Part shown: positions 26,710 through 39,300 of the stretch, in pieces
Layout: each line of letters begins with the position of its first letter
Position numbering within the stretch: position 1 is the stretch's first letter
From: Penelope pileata
Lineage: Eukaryota; Chordata; Aves; Galliformes; Cracidae
Assembly (NCBI GenBank): GCA_013396635.1
Contig: WBMW01001297.1
Coordinates: 299,345-363,344 of the forward strand
Direction of reading: 5' to 3'
Length of the DNA: 64,000 bases
The notes under the pieces: generated by a model
Database searches by the model: none
What the model saw: only the letters and a program-made list of their open reading frames with translations
What the model was told of the DNA's origin: nothing
Program-made: the position numbers and the translations under genes

Positions 26710-27762
26710 AAAACGGTAAACACAGAAGTCATCAAAACAAAAATAAAAAAGATAAAGGAAAAGAACAGGGTAGGAAGAAAAAAAAAAAAAAGAACCAGAA
26801 AACCCACAAAACACATGGTTCTAACAAAATAACACACTTAAGAAATCAAAAAGAAACAAAACAAGTGTATCCCTGAATTCCGAGTTTCTTCAGCCCCACA
26901 GGTATCCAGGAGAGCAGTTCATGGGGTGGATTGCAAGCACTTACGGGATAGAGATACAAGAGAGAGGATGGCACGTGTGTGACAAGCCAGGCAAGGCATG
27001 GATGAGGCTTGCACTGCTGCACATGTAAACAGAGGGAGTACGACACACGGAGGCACATGCAGGGTCACGTATGAAGGGCAGAGATGACACTTCTCACCGA
27101 GACAGGGAGCTGGAGGACCCTAAAGGCACTACCCCACAGCAGTACAGGTAGGAGGTGGCGGGGTGCTGCAGAGACCAAACGGGTGGAGAACCACAGCAGG
27201 GGAGCTAGGAGAGACCAGAGCGAGCCAGATGCAAAACGGCGTGAGTCCATCAAATAAGTCAACCAGCTGTATAACCAACGAGTCAGTCTCGTTGATTTCC
27301 AATTCACAGTTAACATTTGGATATTGAACTGCAGAACTACTACCAGATCTTCCTCCATGTGAGCTAAGTTCTACAAGTCAAACTGATAGAAAAAGCAATT
27401 CAGAAACTTCACGGCTGGAAAGAGGTATCAATTCACAACAGATGTACTCACAGCAAGAAAAAAAGATTTCTACATTTTTCTTTCTTTTTTCAAAACGGAG
27501 AAAGTTACCTTCCTTTGCAGCCCTAGAACAGAAGAGTCACTGTGGGAAAAAGAAAACGCCATAGTAAGCTCTAAATTACCTGAACAAGTCATGCATGTCG
27601 GTTCTCTTCTTTAGACAGTACTTTGGGGAATTCTACCTAAAAGTAAAGTTTTAAGAGAATTATTTGCCTGTTCCTCACTTAATAATAGGGAAAAAGCACT
27701 TCATCTGGAAATCAGTAGCAGTGTCAGGAAGTTCTTCATATGGGGAGCTCCATGCAAATATT
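26710..27762. other. Unassigned sequence with A14 tract
   Basis: An A14 run lies at 26778-26791 in a lysine-rich frame that continues from the duplication and is not a gene. The 97-codon minus frame at 27065-27358 has no recognised domain. Nothing else is supportable. Confidence 0.6.
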
Positions 27763-27929
27763 GAATCAAAGAATGGCTTGGGCTGGAAGGGACCTTACAG
27801 CCCACCTAGCTCCAAGGCCCTGCTGCGGGCAGGGCTGTCACACACGAGATCAGATCGCCCAGGGCCCCATCCAGCCAGACCCTGAGCACCTCCAAGCCTT
27901 TGGGCAGCCTGTGCCAGCCTCACGACCCT
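27763..27929 (-). mobile_element. Short CR1 LINE tail, diverged
   Basis: Begins GAATCAAAGAATGGC, a mutated CR1 tail, and continues through the TTGGGCTGGAAGGGACCTT block, the CCCCATCCAGCC block and the GGGCAGCCTGTGCCAG block. About 167 bp of a minus-strand CR1 are present. It is more diverged than the copies at 25327 and 31937 and probably belongs to an older subfamily. No coding capacity. Confidence 0.9.
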
Positions 27930-28879
27930 ACAAAGATCCATAATCCTTCTGTTTTCAGATAATGTACAGAAATCAGCAGAGAAGAAGACTGTATAAGCCT
28001 TCATAATTATCATTGTCTATAAAGAAGGATGTGATAGGTTCTACATCAATCTGGATGGCAGGAAATATATTTTCTCTGATCCTGGTAAGAAATTCAATCT
28101 TCTGCCATCACAAACCCCAATTTCTTTAGCTGTTTTTGACTATACAAAAAGATGGAAAACTCCTTTCATTCCATATCTAGGGACTAAGCTGATAGCAGGT
28201 CTTTGCATTGACTGACTGTGGCATCTATCTGCTAGATAGAAACAGCAACATTTTTTTCTTCTGTCATATTAGCTTTATATAAAAAGCCTACCAGGCAGCA
28301 ATTGGTGTCGGTGGGATGAGGTGGAAGATGCTAAACAGGAATTTTTTAGAATTACTTGTTGTTTCATGCTTTTCCTTCACTTAATTAATCTCTTAAAGGG
28401 GAAAAGAGAAAAAGGAAAAGGCAGGCACTTCCTCACTGTGTATCATAGGTACTCCCATGAACATCTGTAGAGTGGAAAGCAGTGCGGTACTGATTAGAGG
28501 TCGCTTTGTTCTCTCACACATTAGACCCTCCTTTTGGTTTTCACTGAGCCAAAACTGTCTGGATAGCAAAAAAGCAACAGCAGAATCCAGTCTCTCCCCG
28601 GAAGCTGCACTGCACGGATCAGAGTCCCCAGAGCACAATGCCACATGCTGCTTGCATGCATTCCTCTGCATTGCTTTGGCTTGCTTCCTCCTTGGATCTG
28701 CCTTATTCAAAGGGACTCTTTCATGTTTTCTCCCTTTCTCTGACAACCAAAACACCACTAGAACTCAGATTTCCGGCTATAAGCACTCCTGGCCAGCAGA
28801 GATAATACAACAGTTTAGATACACAGTGCATTGCAAACAAAAGCCTTCAAGGCAAAGTTCATTTTAACCTCCTTCCCAA

Positions 28880-28909
28880 GTCATTATGTTATGTTGGCAA
28901 CATAATGAC
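28880..28909. repeat. Perfect 11-bp inverted repeat with 8-nt loop
   Basis: GTCATTATGTT (28880-28890) pairs exactly with AACATAATGAC (28899-28909) across ATGTTGGC. It is less striking than the 14-bp hairpin at 13274. Confidence 0.9.
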
Positions 28910-28990
28910 AATAATGCACAAAACCTTCCAGAATACTCTTTAACTTACGTGGACAGAGTTGCTCCTCTTGATCTCTATTTCAACAAGGAT

Positions 28991-29003
28991 CGCTGAGTCA
29001 GCA
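28991..29003. promoter_or_regulatory. Candidate Maf recognition element (T-MARE/ARE-like)
   Basis: CGCTGAGTCAGCA matches TGCTGA(G/C)TCAGCA at 12 of 13 positions and holds the 11-bp palindrome GCTGAGTCAGC. This is the second near-perfect match in the window, about 3.9 kb from the one at 25119. Confidence 0.45.
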
Positions 29004-30724
29004 ATACACCTACACCTGCCCTGTAATTTGAAGCTACTTTTGGTCCAAAACCATTACAGCACACCGAGATGAGAGCCACGATATCCCAGGCTCTTATGTA
29101 CATTTAATCACGTTTGCTGTTTCTCAGACCAGCCTAAAAAATCTAATATACACAGAAACTTGATTAAATGGGAAGTTCTGCAGGATGGGATTGTATCCCT
29201 TGTTATGCTGGCTGACAGATGGAGGAAGAGAGGCTAGCTTCTAACCTGCTCATCTCACTAAATCTCATATATGCAAAACCATGAACATCTTTCCCCAGCT
29301 ATATCTGATATGATTTCTACAGATCCTAGCTTGTTTATACACATCCTGAGAGAATGGCAATATTTCTGCACTACAAAACTTAAGCAAAGTACAAGAAGAA
29401 CTGCAGGAGTGACAAGGAAAACAAGCCCTTCCCCAGCTCTGTGTCCCTTCTTCTGACACCATCAAGAAAAAAACATCTGCTGGTCTCAGCTTTCTGACAG
29501 TTTTGCAAACCCCCAGAACACACTTATGCATCCAGGCTTTTTGCAAGACTGTCTGAAAGGCAGCTTTCTTTGCTTAGCTTCCTGCAGCTCAAACAGAATA
29601 GTAATGGAATGTGTGCCTTCATTGATTTAGTCAAACGATAACCACATTCCCATAACACAAGAGCGTCTTCAAACTCAACCTTATTTCCAAAAATAACCCA
29701 CTTTGACATCACTACCTATGTCACAAGCCCAATTCAGCCCTTTGAGGAACACTATGCTAGTTCAAGAAAGGACACAAAAAAAGAAAAAGATATGGAGAAA
29801 GGAGTGGATGTTTCAGGTCAAACAAGGTACTATTTCTTAGGATATTCAGGCAAAAATTAATGATACAGCTCTAATGTGCTTCAGGAAGACACAGCGGCTG
29901 AGAATTTACCCTTCACCCTTTTTCAGACATTACCTTTCATCCCACTCTAAAACACAAGCAAAGATCCCAACCCAATTTCTGGTGCAAGCACGCACTCCCA
30001 GGGATAGTCGGCAATTGCAGGAAATTGCCCTAAGTGCCCTCCAGAATCGGAAGTTCAGAAGTGCAGAGAAGACTTAGGTGTACTGCACACTCATCCACGT
30101 CTGTGCAACATCACCCCCAGGACAGGTGCAAGCTGACTTTTGTCTCAACCTAAGGCTTTCCTGCCATTATTTGTATTTTAAGTTTTTCCAGCCCAAAGTT
30201 CTCCTACAACAGGAGTGTAAAAAAGCATCCGTGTAACTACTCGGGAGGGTACCCACAGCCCTCTTGCTTCCTCTGTAACTTCTCCCTGTCGCACTGTGCA
30301 GCCAGGGAGCAGCCAGACATCTCTCTTGTCGTGCAGCAGCGCAAAAGAGGCGGACGGTGCTCTGCAATCACAATGTTTTACACCCACTTTGTTTCTAAAA
30401 ATATTTGAGTGCAGCAGTGGGTTCGGGCACAGGAGAGTTTGGCTGCAAGTGTTCTTTTCTGCTTTCAATAATGCATGTGGTAAATATCTCCTCTCCTTTA
30501 TTGCTCTCTCAGACACTAAGGTTCTTGGAAGCTACATGTTCATCTGAAGAACAAGGTCAGAGCAGAATCCACTAAGTTTGCTGCAACAGCTGGAGAAGTC
30601 AAGTCTTCATAAAATATCAGAATTGTGGTGACAATTAGCCATTAAAAGCTTTGTCAAGTGTGAATAATAACAATAACAAATAAACAAAAATAACAAAAAA
30701 CCCACCAGACTTCACATTGTAATT

Positions 30725-30738
30725 ATATATATATATAT
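30725..30738. repeat. (AT)7 microsatellite
   Basis: Seven uninterrupted AT units, followed about 20 bp later by AAATA-type simple sequence. Confidence 0.9.
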
Positions 30739-31936
30739 CATGCATTAAAGATATTCAAGAGAAAAATAAAATAAAATAAAAAAAGGCATTCCCCTTAACT
30801 TCACTGAGTGCCGTGTTGCCGTGCTGTTTCAGGCAGACAGGTCACACAGACTTACATCAGTCGAGATTTTTCCTGCAACCTGTGCACATAAATCCCTGAC
30901 AATATCTAAAGAGTTTTCTTGCTAGGAAAAATTGTCTCCATTTCCCACGTGTGCATAAACAGACTAGTAATTGAAAGAAGGAGCACTAGCTGCGATAAAG
31001 AAAACCCAGGATATTATTACCAAAATGGGCAGCTGTGCAGCTGCAACCGCAGCCCTCCCAGCCGCTCTGATCCGCAGGTCTGCCCACACAACTGTTAGTT
31101 CGGCACTGAGCCCACCCAGACCCAACCACACGGCTCTTCATGCAGACCGACTTCTTCCCAGAAACAACTATTTGCTGAAAATGTCTACACCGAATTTACT
31201 TAATTTATCCCTTTCAAGCATGGACTATCTCAGAAATAACGGGTATTAGGCATTCTAAATCCCAGCAAAACATGTGAATCGGAGTAATTACAACTAATAT
31301 ATTTTTGCAATGTGCCATAATTTCTGACGGAATGAAAGCATGTCATTGCTTAAGTGTCCTGGACCGTGATTAAGAAAATTAAGAAAACTAGAGAGCTTGT
31401 AATTCTGATAGTCTCCATGTGAAACATCATTGTTTATGAAACCCATAGGTGTTTCCTTAGATGATCTTCCAAGATGGAAATGAGCTGTGACGTTAGCACA
31501 GGGATCGGTAAACCCAGCAGTCCACACACACAGCACAAGAGGCATTTCTCGGGGTGCACGGCAGTATTTGCAAGAGGTAGAGATGTCTGAGAAACAAAAT
31601 AAGACCTCACTGAGCAGATGTCTCATTCTTTCTCTGTACAGTGCACACTCTCCACATTCTGGCTGTTATGTTCTCTTTATTTAGCAAGGATACACCAAAA
31701 TTCTCAGGCAATTAGTACAAAAGGATCCAAACAGATGAGGAATTGTGGCACGTATCTGTGAGCTGGACTTCACCAGGCATCTCGCCTCCTCCAGACTCTA
31801 GTACAAGCCATGTAAAAATGAAGGCAATGCTGGGAAATGCTGTGTTCTTTCTGAGCCAAACCACGGAGATAAATATGCTGCAGCCGGTTTCAAAATCATT
31901 TTATGACTGTGAACTTGTGGGTCAGGTTCTGGTTTT

Positions 31937-32580
31937 CATAGAACAGAATCATAGAATGGTTCAGGTTGGAAGGGACCTCAGAGATCATCTGGTTCCAACC
32001 CCCCTGCCATGGGCAAGGACACCTCCCACCAGACCAGGTTGCCCAAAGCCCCGTCCAGCCTGGCCTTGAACACTGCCAGGGAGGGGGCATCAACGACTTC
32101 TCTGGGCAACCTGTTCCAGTGTCTCACCACCCTCACAGGGAAGAATTTCTTCCTTATATCTAGTCTAAATCTACCCTCTTCCAGTTTATAACCATTACCC
32201 CTTGTCCTGTCACTACCTGTGCTTGTAAAAAGCCCCTCCCCAGCTTTCCTGTAGGCCCCTTCAGGTCCTGGAAGGCTGCTATCAGGTCCCCCCGCAGCCT
32301 TCTCTTCTTCAGGCTGAACAGCCCCAGCTCTCTCAGCCTGTCCTCGTAGGGGAGGTGCTCCAGCCCTCTGAGCATCCTCGTGGCCTCCTCTGGACCCGCT
32401 CCAACAGCTCCACATCCTTCTTGTGTTGGGGGCCCAGAACTGGACACAAGACTCCAGGTGAGGTCTCGCAGAGCAGAGGGGCAGAATCCCCTCCCTGTCC
32501 CTGCTGGCCACGCTTCTCTTGATGCAGCCCAGGATCCCGTTGGCCTTCTGGGCTGCAAGTGCACACTGCCGGCTCATGTT
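31937..32580 (-). mobile_element. CR1 LINE, 5'-truncated, 644 bp
   Basis: The tail begins at CATAGAACAGAATCATAGAATGG (31937 onward) and the element runs leftward on the minus strand to about 32580, where CR1 similarity stops inside ORF2 after the NMSRQCA block. This is the longest uninterrupted CR1 piece here. Its tail segment is nearly identical to the copy at 25327. Like most genomic CR1 copies it lost its 5' part, which fits abortive target-primed reverse transcription. It cannot move. Confidence 0.96.
31978..32580 (-). pseudogene. CR1 ORF2 C-terminal remnant, frameshifted
   Basis: Read on the minus strand it shows SRQCALAAQKANGILGC, then SCVQFWAP, then a shift of frame to KKDVELLERVQRR, another to GLEHLPYEDRLRELGLF, and a return to the first frame for SDRTRGNGYKLEEGRFRLD and HWNRLPREVVDAPSL. 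These are the ordered blocks of the CR1 ORF2 C-terminal region, downstream of the reverse transcriptase catalytic motifs, which are absent. At least three frame changes show it is dead. The first frame stays open past the element to 32721 by chance. Confidence 0.9.
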
Positions 32581-34606
32581 CTGTAGAGCAAAGCAGATTT
32601 TGACAGAACTGTATCTCCCCGTGGCTGTAATAGAATAATGTATCAAGTTGGTGAGCAAGACAAAATAGGATGCCACGTTTTCCAAGTTCACTGGAAATTG
32701 TAGGGTTGAGTCATTGCCCAAACGAAAAACCCAAAACTAAAGAACTCAAATAGGACAAAAATAATGTAACCTTGAAGCATCTTACAATTTCATATACACT
32801 ATTTTAAAACAGACAAACACACAAAGTCAAGCTCTAAAAACCCAGCGTGACTTGACTCGCTATTAGATATAACTGAATGTCTCACTTGCTAAGTAGACTC
32901 TTTGGTAATTACACTTAATTTATATGTAAGAGTCATTTGCAAACTTCAGAAGGTCAGAAAGATGTTTTGCAAAAACACAGTAGCAAAAGAAGAGGTTTTG
33001 TAGTCTGCAAGAACAAAGCAAATAAAATATAACGAAGCCTGGGGATCTGGCACGGGTCATCAATATTTTCAGAAGCTTGCAGAAGACAGGGGAGCAACTT
33101 GCTGTGATGTTTTGCCAGTGGACTCCAGCCTATGTAATCATTCACTTTCAAAGTCTGTTGACTTCCAAGAAAGTGCTGTCACATTCAATTATACGTGAAT
33201 TTTCATGACTAAGTAGCCCTCAGTAATTTAATTTTTCTTTTTTAAGCACTAGAACTTCGATTTCAGGTACTTTCCAAGAAAATATTGAGCTGTTTCCGTT
33301 ATTTAAATGAGTAATTAAAAATCCATGATCACTTCCAGCTAGAGAGCAATGTATGCTTAATAGAAATTTCATGCAGCTGTTAATATGTGCACTGCTCGTA
33401 CTCTTAAAAACATGCAGGAAGCATTTTCCAGGGAAACAAAGCATGCCAAGCTCTCCTAGTTAACATACCTGCGCATGACCTGAGCAGCAGCATCCTCCTG
33501 AAGGAAAGGACGCATGGGCATCATCAACCCAACCTCACATAAGTATCAGCATATTTATAGACTATTTACTTTTGTCTAGAAACACGTATAAATGTTTATT
33601 ATAAAAATACTGCACCTCAGGCTTTTTAAGCACTCTAATATAACATGGAGAAGCAGATAGCAGAGGCAGAAAAGCAGCTCAGCAAGCCTAACGAGCTGGT
33701 AGCAGAAGTCAGCGTAACGAAGGACATTAGAAATTTAAAAGACCTTCCAGTGAGATTTTTGCTAATGTCTCACAGTGAAGCTCCAGGGCTCTGGTGCCAT
33801 TTATTTTCTCACCCAGGGCAGGGAACTGAGAGCACTGCTAGCACCAGCAGTGCATGTTTATCTCTGGACTGAGTCACACCTCTCTGCAATCCAGCCCGCA
33901 GAAGCACCCTGGACTGGTGACATCCAGAGACACAGGCTGTCACTTTCATTAAGAGCTTGCACACCCACATTGCTTGGGAATCCAAGCCACCTGAATGGGT
34001 TGTGGCACTGCTTTGGGATAAGGCTTCTACTTTGCTTTCCAAGATTCAAGTTTTATACAGTATGTTCTCTGCTCTCTGTGTTCTCCACCTGCATCTTTAA
34101 ATAATGCACAGCTCCACCCTGACCCTTAGAAACCCTGAAACACCTGTTGTGGTGCCAGTGATAGGAATGCCAGCAGAGAGAAAAGGGTAAGCGCAGTCAC
34201 TGAGTGAGATGTCTCATTGATGTGACTGAAGCCAGGAATAGGGAAAGTAACAGCAACTCCTGCTCTGCCTCTGCCCTCCTGCAGTAGCTTTTGAAACAGG
34301 AAAGAAAAGCATGGAGTACGCGTCACACTCTTCTCTACAGAGGAGCATGCAAGCATGGAGTTACAAAAACAGGCAGAGAACAATTCAAAAGTCCGGCACT
34401 CCAGATTTCCAAACAGCACCTTACTATAGTGCACACCAAGCAAAACTGTCACGTGTAATGCAGTAATTTAAATTAATTTTTCATAAGACTACAAATAACT
34501 CAGAGTGCCCCAGCCATTTGGGTGTTAAACCTAACTAGGAACAGAATGAAATTTCAGAAGGAATCCCACCTTTTTAAAAGAAAGAAATTTCCAAGCCTTT
34601 TTTCAA

Positions 34607-34624
34607 ATATATATATATATATAT
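34607..34624. repeat. (AT)9 microsatellite
   Basis: Nine AT units, likely polymorphic in length. Confidence 0.92.
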
Positions 34625-36302
34625 ACAAATATCATCTGCCTGCTTGACAGTTGTTACTGTGTGAGAGATACTCCAGCACAGAGCTCCAGTCCTAAAGAGA
34701 AATCTGTACAAGCATTTCACGGAATAATCATAACAAGATGGATGTTTCGTAGAATTTTCCAATACTCACTGCAGCCTTTCCTCTGCTTAATATCCCAAAT
34801 AGTGGAAGCAGATGTGTTACATCCTGTGCTGTGACAGCTACAAATCCAGAATGTGAACAGCAGTCCCTTCCCTATTTGGGAAAACTATAAACTGTATTAC
34901 TTATGTTCTGGTAGGGATGGCAGCCCTGTTACGAAGAGTACACGATTGCACAGTGAGTTGTATTTCCACAGAGACTGACGGATCTTGCCAAGCTGAGGCA
35001 GATGACATGGTAGCAGGAGCATGAACACTGGGAAGCAAAGCAGAATCTAAGGGGAGTGGGCACAATTCCACCTCCTCCCTTCTGGATCTTCCAGTGTGAA
35101 CCCTCAGCGCTGACTCAAGGATTTGCTCTTGAATTGTGCAAGAGAAGCAAGAGCATCCCTGCACCACCGGCACATGCTGCAGTCTTTGCAACGCAGTTGG
35201 CTTTAGAACACGTTTAACAACAGGTACTGAAATACCACACTGTTAGTTCTCACCCAAAACTGGAGTTCAGCTTGCTGCATGCTACAGAACCAAAGGCCTG
35301 TTATTGCAAGCACCAAACCAGTGAGAGAGGACAGGGTGGAGGATGCCCGCTCCCACCCTTCATCTTATTTAAGCTGCCAGCTGTCACAGGAAACACGTAA
35401 AGCTCCAGGTACAGCCCAGCCGGAGGTGGGAAAGGCAATGGTATCAATCTTTTCTGTTGAAGCTAAACCACTTCACAGGGATGAATTAAATATTCATTGA
35501 GCCAAGAAAAGAAGAAAAAGGCTTCACAGACCGCTGCTTTGGGTATCTAATTATCCGCCAGGGAAACACAGCTTTCTGTGCTGCTCTGCTAAATGCTTAA
35601 CATAAAGAAAGCATTCAACAGCACAGACGTGAGATGGACATCTCCTTATTTCCCAGCTAACTACCACAGCTTCTGGGCTCTGGACAGACGATGGCTCCAT
35701 CGGCTGCACCAGCAAATCCCCAAATCCCTGGGTGTCAGCTTAAGGAGACCGGAGCTCTCCTTGAAGGTGCATCAGTGCTGCAGCTTCTGCTGTGCCTGCG
35801 TCCGTCAAAAGTAAAGATTTGGAAAACAAAACAAAGCAAGCAGAAACACCACCAGACAAAGTGAATGGGCTCACTTATGAGAAGTTAACAGATCTGGTCA
35901 CAGCTCAAATTAGTAGAGAAGCATCTAGTTATCTTTATTACCTCATTAAAAATCAGCGCTGTCCACAACTCTGACAAGTGATTGATTGCTGTCACCCTAT
36001 AGCGTTTATAATCGTTGGATGACTCAGTCACTGACACAACTTTTTGCAAAGCAGCATACTGAAATAACAGTTTCTTATAAATCTCAAAAAATAGTGCTTA
36101 CAAAACTCAGGCTAGCTACAATACACATATGTGTGATGAGTTAGGAAAAAAACCCAACACCTTCTAACAGTAATTAATCTCTACTATACAGTCATAGCAG
36201 GATAATCACGTTTAAACTTCCTCACTACGCTAATGAGAAGAAAAAGAGCATTCCCTAAGCCATAAAGCAGAAGTCATTGTAATTATTTTAGGCCCAGCTT
36301 AA

Positions 36303-36335
36303 TAAAAAAAAAAAAAAAAAGAAAGAAAAAAAAGC
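36303..36335. repeat. Poly(A)/GAAA simple sequence
   Basis: An A18 run is followed by GAAAG and A8. There is no retrocopy sequence beside it. Confidence 0.88.
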
Positions 36336-39300
36336 CTTCTATAATGAATGTACACTGACTTTGTCAGATGGCTGAAATTATTTCTGTTTTGGCAGTAGAA
36401 TTTGGTAGGTTTGATCCTCGAGGACTTGCTCAGAAAATAGTAATGTGGGGCTCATCTTTAGCGATGCATATAATGAAAATTAAGTCCTGCAACAAAATAA
36501 TTTTGCCACTGGGCAGATTGCTGAATAAAATGTTGGAATTGCATTAGTTTCTGTTATCTCTGTTTCCAAGCTGTTCACAGATAGCTAGCTGAATGGCAGG
36601 AGATTTTCCATAAATATTCACTTCATTTCTACTGAAAAAACATAATAGTTTGCTATCTAAGTTTATAGTAACTATTTTCTGTATAGTAAATATTTCTCTA
36701 GAAATATTTTCCATAGGAAACACAAGCATCAGAAAAGCTTTTTTGGGTAGAAAATAGGGGAACATGTGCCAAACTATCAGCTTTGTGCACAGACCAGAAA
36801 ACGCTCCAGTGCGCTACAATTCGAATTTTTATCAAGTCAGCCAACACATTTCTAATCAATGTCATTTTCATGCCCCTTCTTTTTTGCATACTTAAGCAAA
36901 CTACAACCAAGGAAGCAATACAATACCAGCAGGATAGAACTAATAAACCATAAATGATGCGCCCCTTTTTCTTGCAATGCATCTTCAGGATATCAGAAGC
37001 TCAGCCATGGTGCCTAAGGGCTCAAACCCATTACAGTTCAGCAAGGAAAGCGATTTGGAAAGCGACAGTCAAAGCACTGCTCTTGCCAGACACACCATGG
37101 GCAACGCTGGTTGCCATCAATCAGACAGATCGCTGGGCTGCTCACGTCGAGCGTACAGCAATGTAGTACACAGGCAGTTCGTGACAGCAGAAGAGCTACA
37201 GCACGCAGGTAGAAACGCAATTAAGCGTTTTTATTTTTTGACTGATAACTGTATAAAATCTTTCATGCTCTGAGATTTAGAGAGAGAGACTGGATCTTCC
37301 TCAGCTATTAGAAAGCGTGATGGTTTCATTCAGGCCAACCATGTAGTAACTGTGAAAGCCACTTACACCAGCCAAGGATCTAGTCTACAGCACATGGCTT
37401 ACAGCCACTGAGCAGCCCACAAAGCTGTGAGAGAATCTGAAAGCATTGCTCAGTTAAGAGAAAAAAAGAAAAAAAAAAGACCCAAAACATTGTTTTTCTT
37501 TAAACTTATTGGTTTTATGTGCTTTGTGATTAACCTCTAAACTTGAAGTTGGAAAGACAACAGTGACAAGGGTTGCTGTTGCATAAAATCAACTAAAAGG
37601 AAAGAACCAAAACAATGATTTTATGACAAATAGAGTAATGGAGAAATATACATATAGTTCATTTCATCACTCCCATCACATACTATAAACTAAAAGGTAG
37701 CAAAAAAAGTTCAGACCTTTAATCAGCCTCAGAAACAGACCTGAGTCACGAGTTGTGTATTTGACAGAAAAGGTCACGCAGGCCCTGAAAGTACAGATAA
37801 ATTGAGAAGCAATCATTAGCTTATTTACCCTGAGCTCCTATAAGACCAGAGGCTTTTACAACACTGCTTCTGAATCGAACCCAGGTCTGCGCTTTTGCTA
37901 AAGCACATCTTCCACAGTTGCAGTCAGTCTTGATTTAAAACGATGAGATCATGGAAAGGAATTACAGCTCCCAGCGTAGTTAGCCCCAACAGCTGACTAC
38001 CAGTGTTGCAACGTAGAGGTATGTGGAGGAAAAAAAAATATAGCCAATTCCAACAGAAATATAGCAGGCTTCAGCTTCCACCTGCTGCGTACCACCAGAC
38101 CATATAGCACTTTGGTAGCTGGAGGGTGCTGGGTGCTTTTTCCTCCTATTAGATTATGTCACTTCTCACTTCCTTTTTCCTCTCTTCTTTGATTTTCAAG
38201 CACTAAGTAGACCGTTCTTTCTTTCCCATTGCAAAGCATTTGCATCTGCCTTCAAAAAGTGTCAGACTTTTTTCTTTTTGATCAATTGCCCATCTCAATA
38301 TTAAAAGCAGTGACTGAAAACTCAGTGCCACTTACAGTAGTATCATCCTCACCCAACCAGCGCTGTGACGAGGAGAATCACTTCCTATCTCGCATTTACT
38401 GCTCCGTTCCTCATTCCCCTGTGGAGCATATGGCCTCCCTTGGTTATCAAATCACACACAGAACATATGTTCTGCTGCTTGAGTACTGCTATTTCCTGGT
38501 CCTTCTAGTTGCTGCCTTCCAGTCATTTCTCATTTAAAGTTAGCTCACATTTCTTATTTCTACAGGAATTACTTTACACTTAGTGTATTTAAAGCCTATT
38601 TTTGTTTGTTTCAGTGAAGCTCTATTTATCATTCTTTCAAGTGTTGATTTATTTGAACATTTTCTCCATATCGATTTTATAGTTACTGTTCCAAAACGGT
38701 ACAGCCAAGCTGCAGAAGCCTTAATAGGATGATTCTGTACAATCTATCCTGGAGTCCTGGGGACTGCTAACATCCATCAGACCAGGAGCTTATAGCGATT
38801 CTGGAAAAGATAGGCCATGCTGGCATGCCTACATGTGCACTAGTTACAGCAGGCAGCCTGTTCTTTAGGATTTACTTGGTTGGAAGTTTGGAGGGAAAGA
38901 AAAAAAGCAATCTCAAACTTTCCCAACTATAGAAGCACTTGATCTTTGATTTAAGATAAAGCAATGGCAAGATTTTGGGTGACAAAAGTGCACTGCAGCA
39001 CTGCAGAGGGCCCACGGAGGCCCAGCTGCCATGCAGGCTCAAGCCTTACGCTGTGAAGGAAAAGTATTTAGGGCAGTTTTCTTCAATCGGATGCAGATTT
39101 TGAGCTGGAAGGACTCGCTTTGTCACCAAAGGGAACCATGAGATGGGCCAAGGAGAGTGATGAAGACGATTTGTGCTGGCCCATGGTCCACCTCACAGGA
39201 GAGAAAAGGGCTGACAGCCCAGATGTATTCAGTCCCAGATGCACAGCCATGGACAGCCAGGCCGAGCTGCCACGTCCCAGAGATGCCAGCAATGAGCAGT

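Larger units (their letters stand above)
27930..31936. other. Unassigned sequence
   Basis: About 4 kb without a recognisable gene. The 136-codon plus frame (28457-28867) and the 121-codon minus frame (28393-28758) overlap antiparallel, and neither has a domain. Simple sequence includes (AT)7 at 30725-30738 and AAATA repeats to about 30784. An 11-bp-arm hairpin and a Maf-type motif are listed separately. Confidence 0.6.

Noticed and set aside
28393..28867. Overlapping antiparallel frames of 121 and 136 codons
   Set aside because: Mutual shadows without any domain or codon signal.
31978..32721. 247-codon minus-strand frame as an intact gene
   Set aside because: It is the CR1 ORF2 C-terminus with frameshifts, and its first part beyond 32580 is unrelated flanking sequence.
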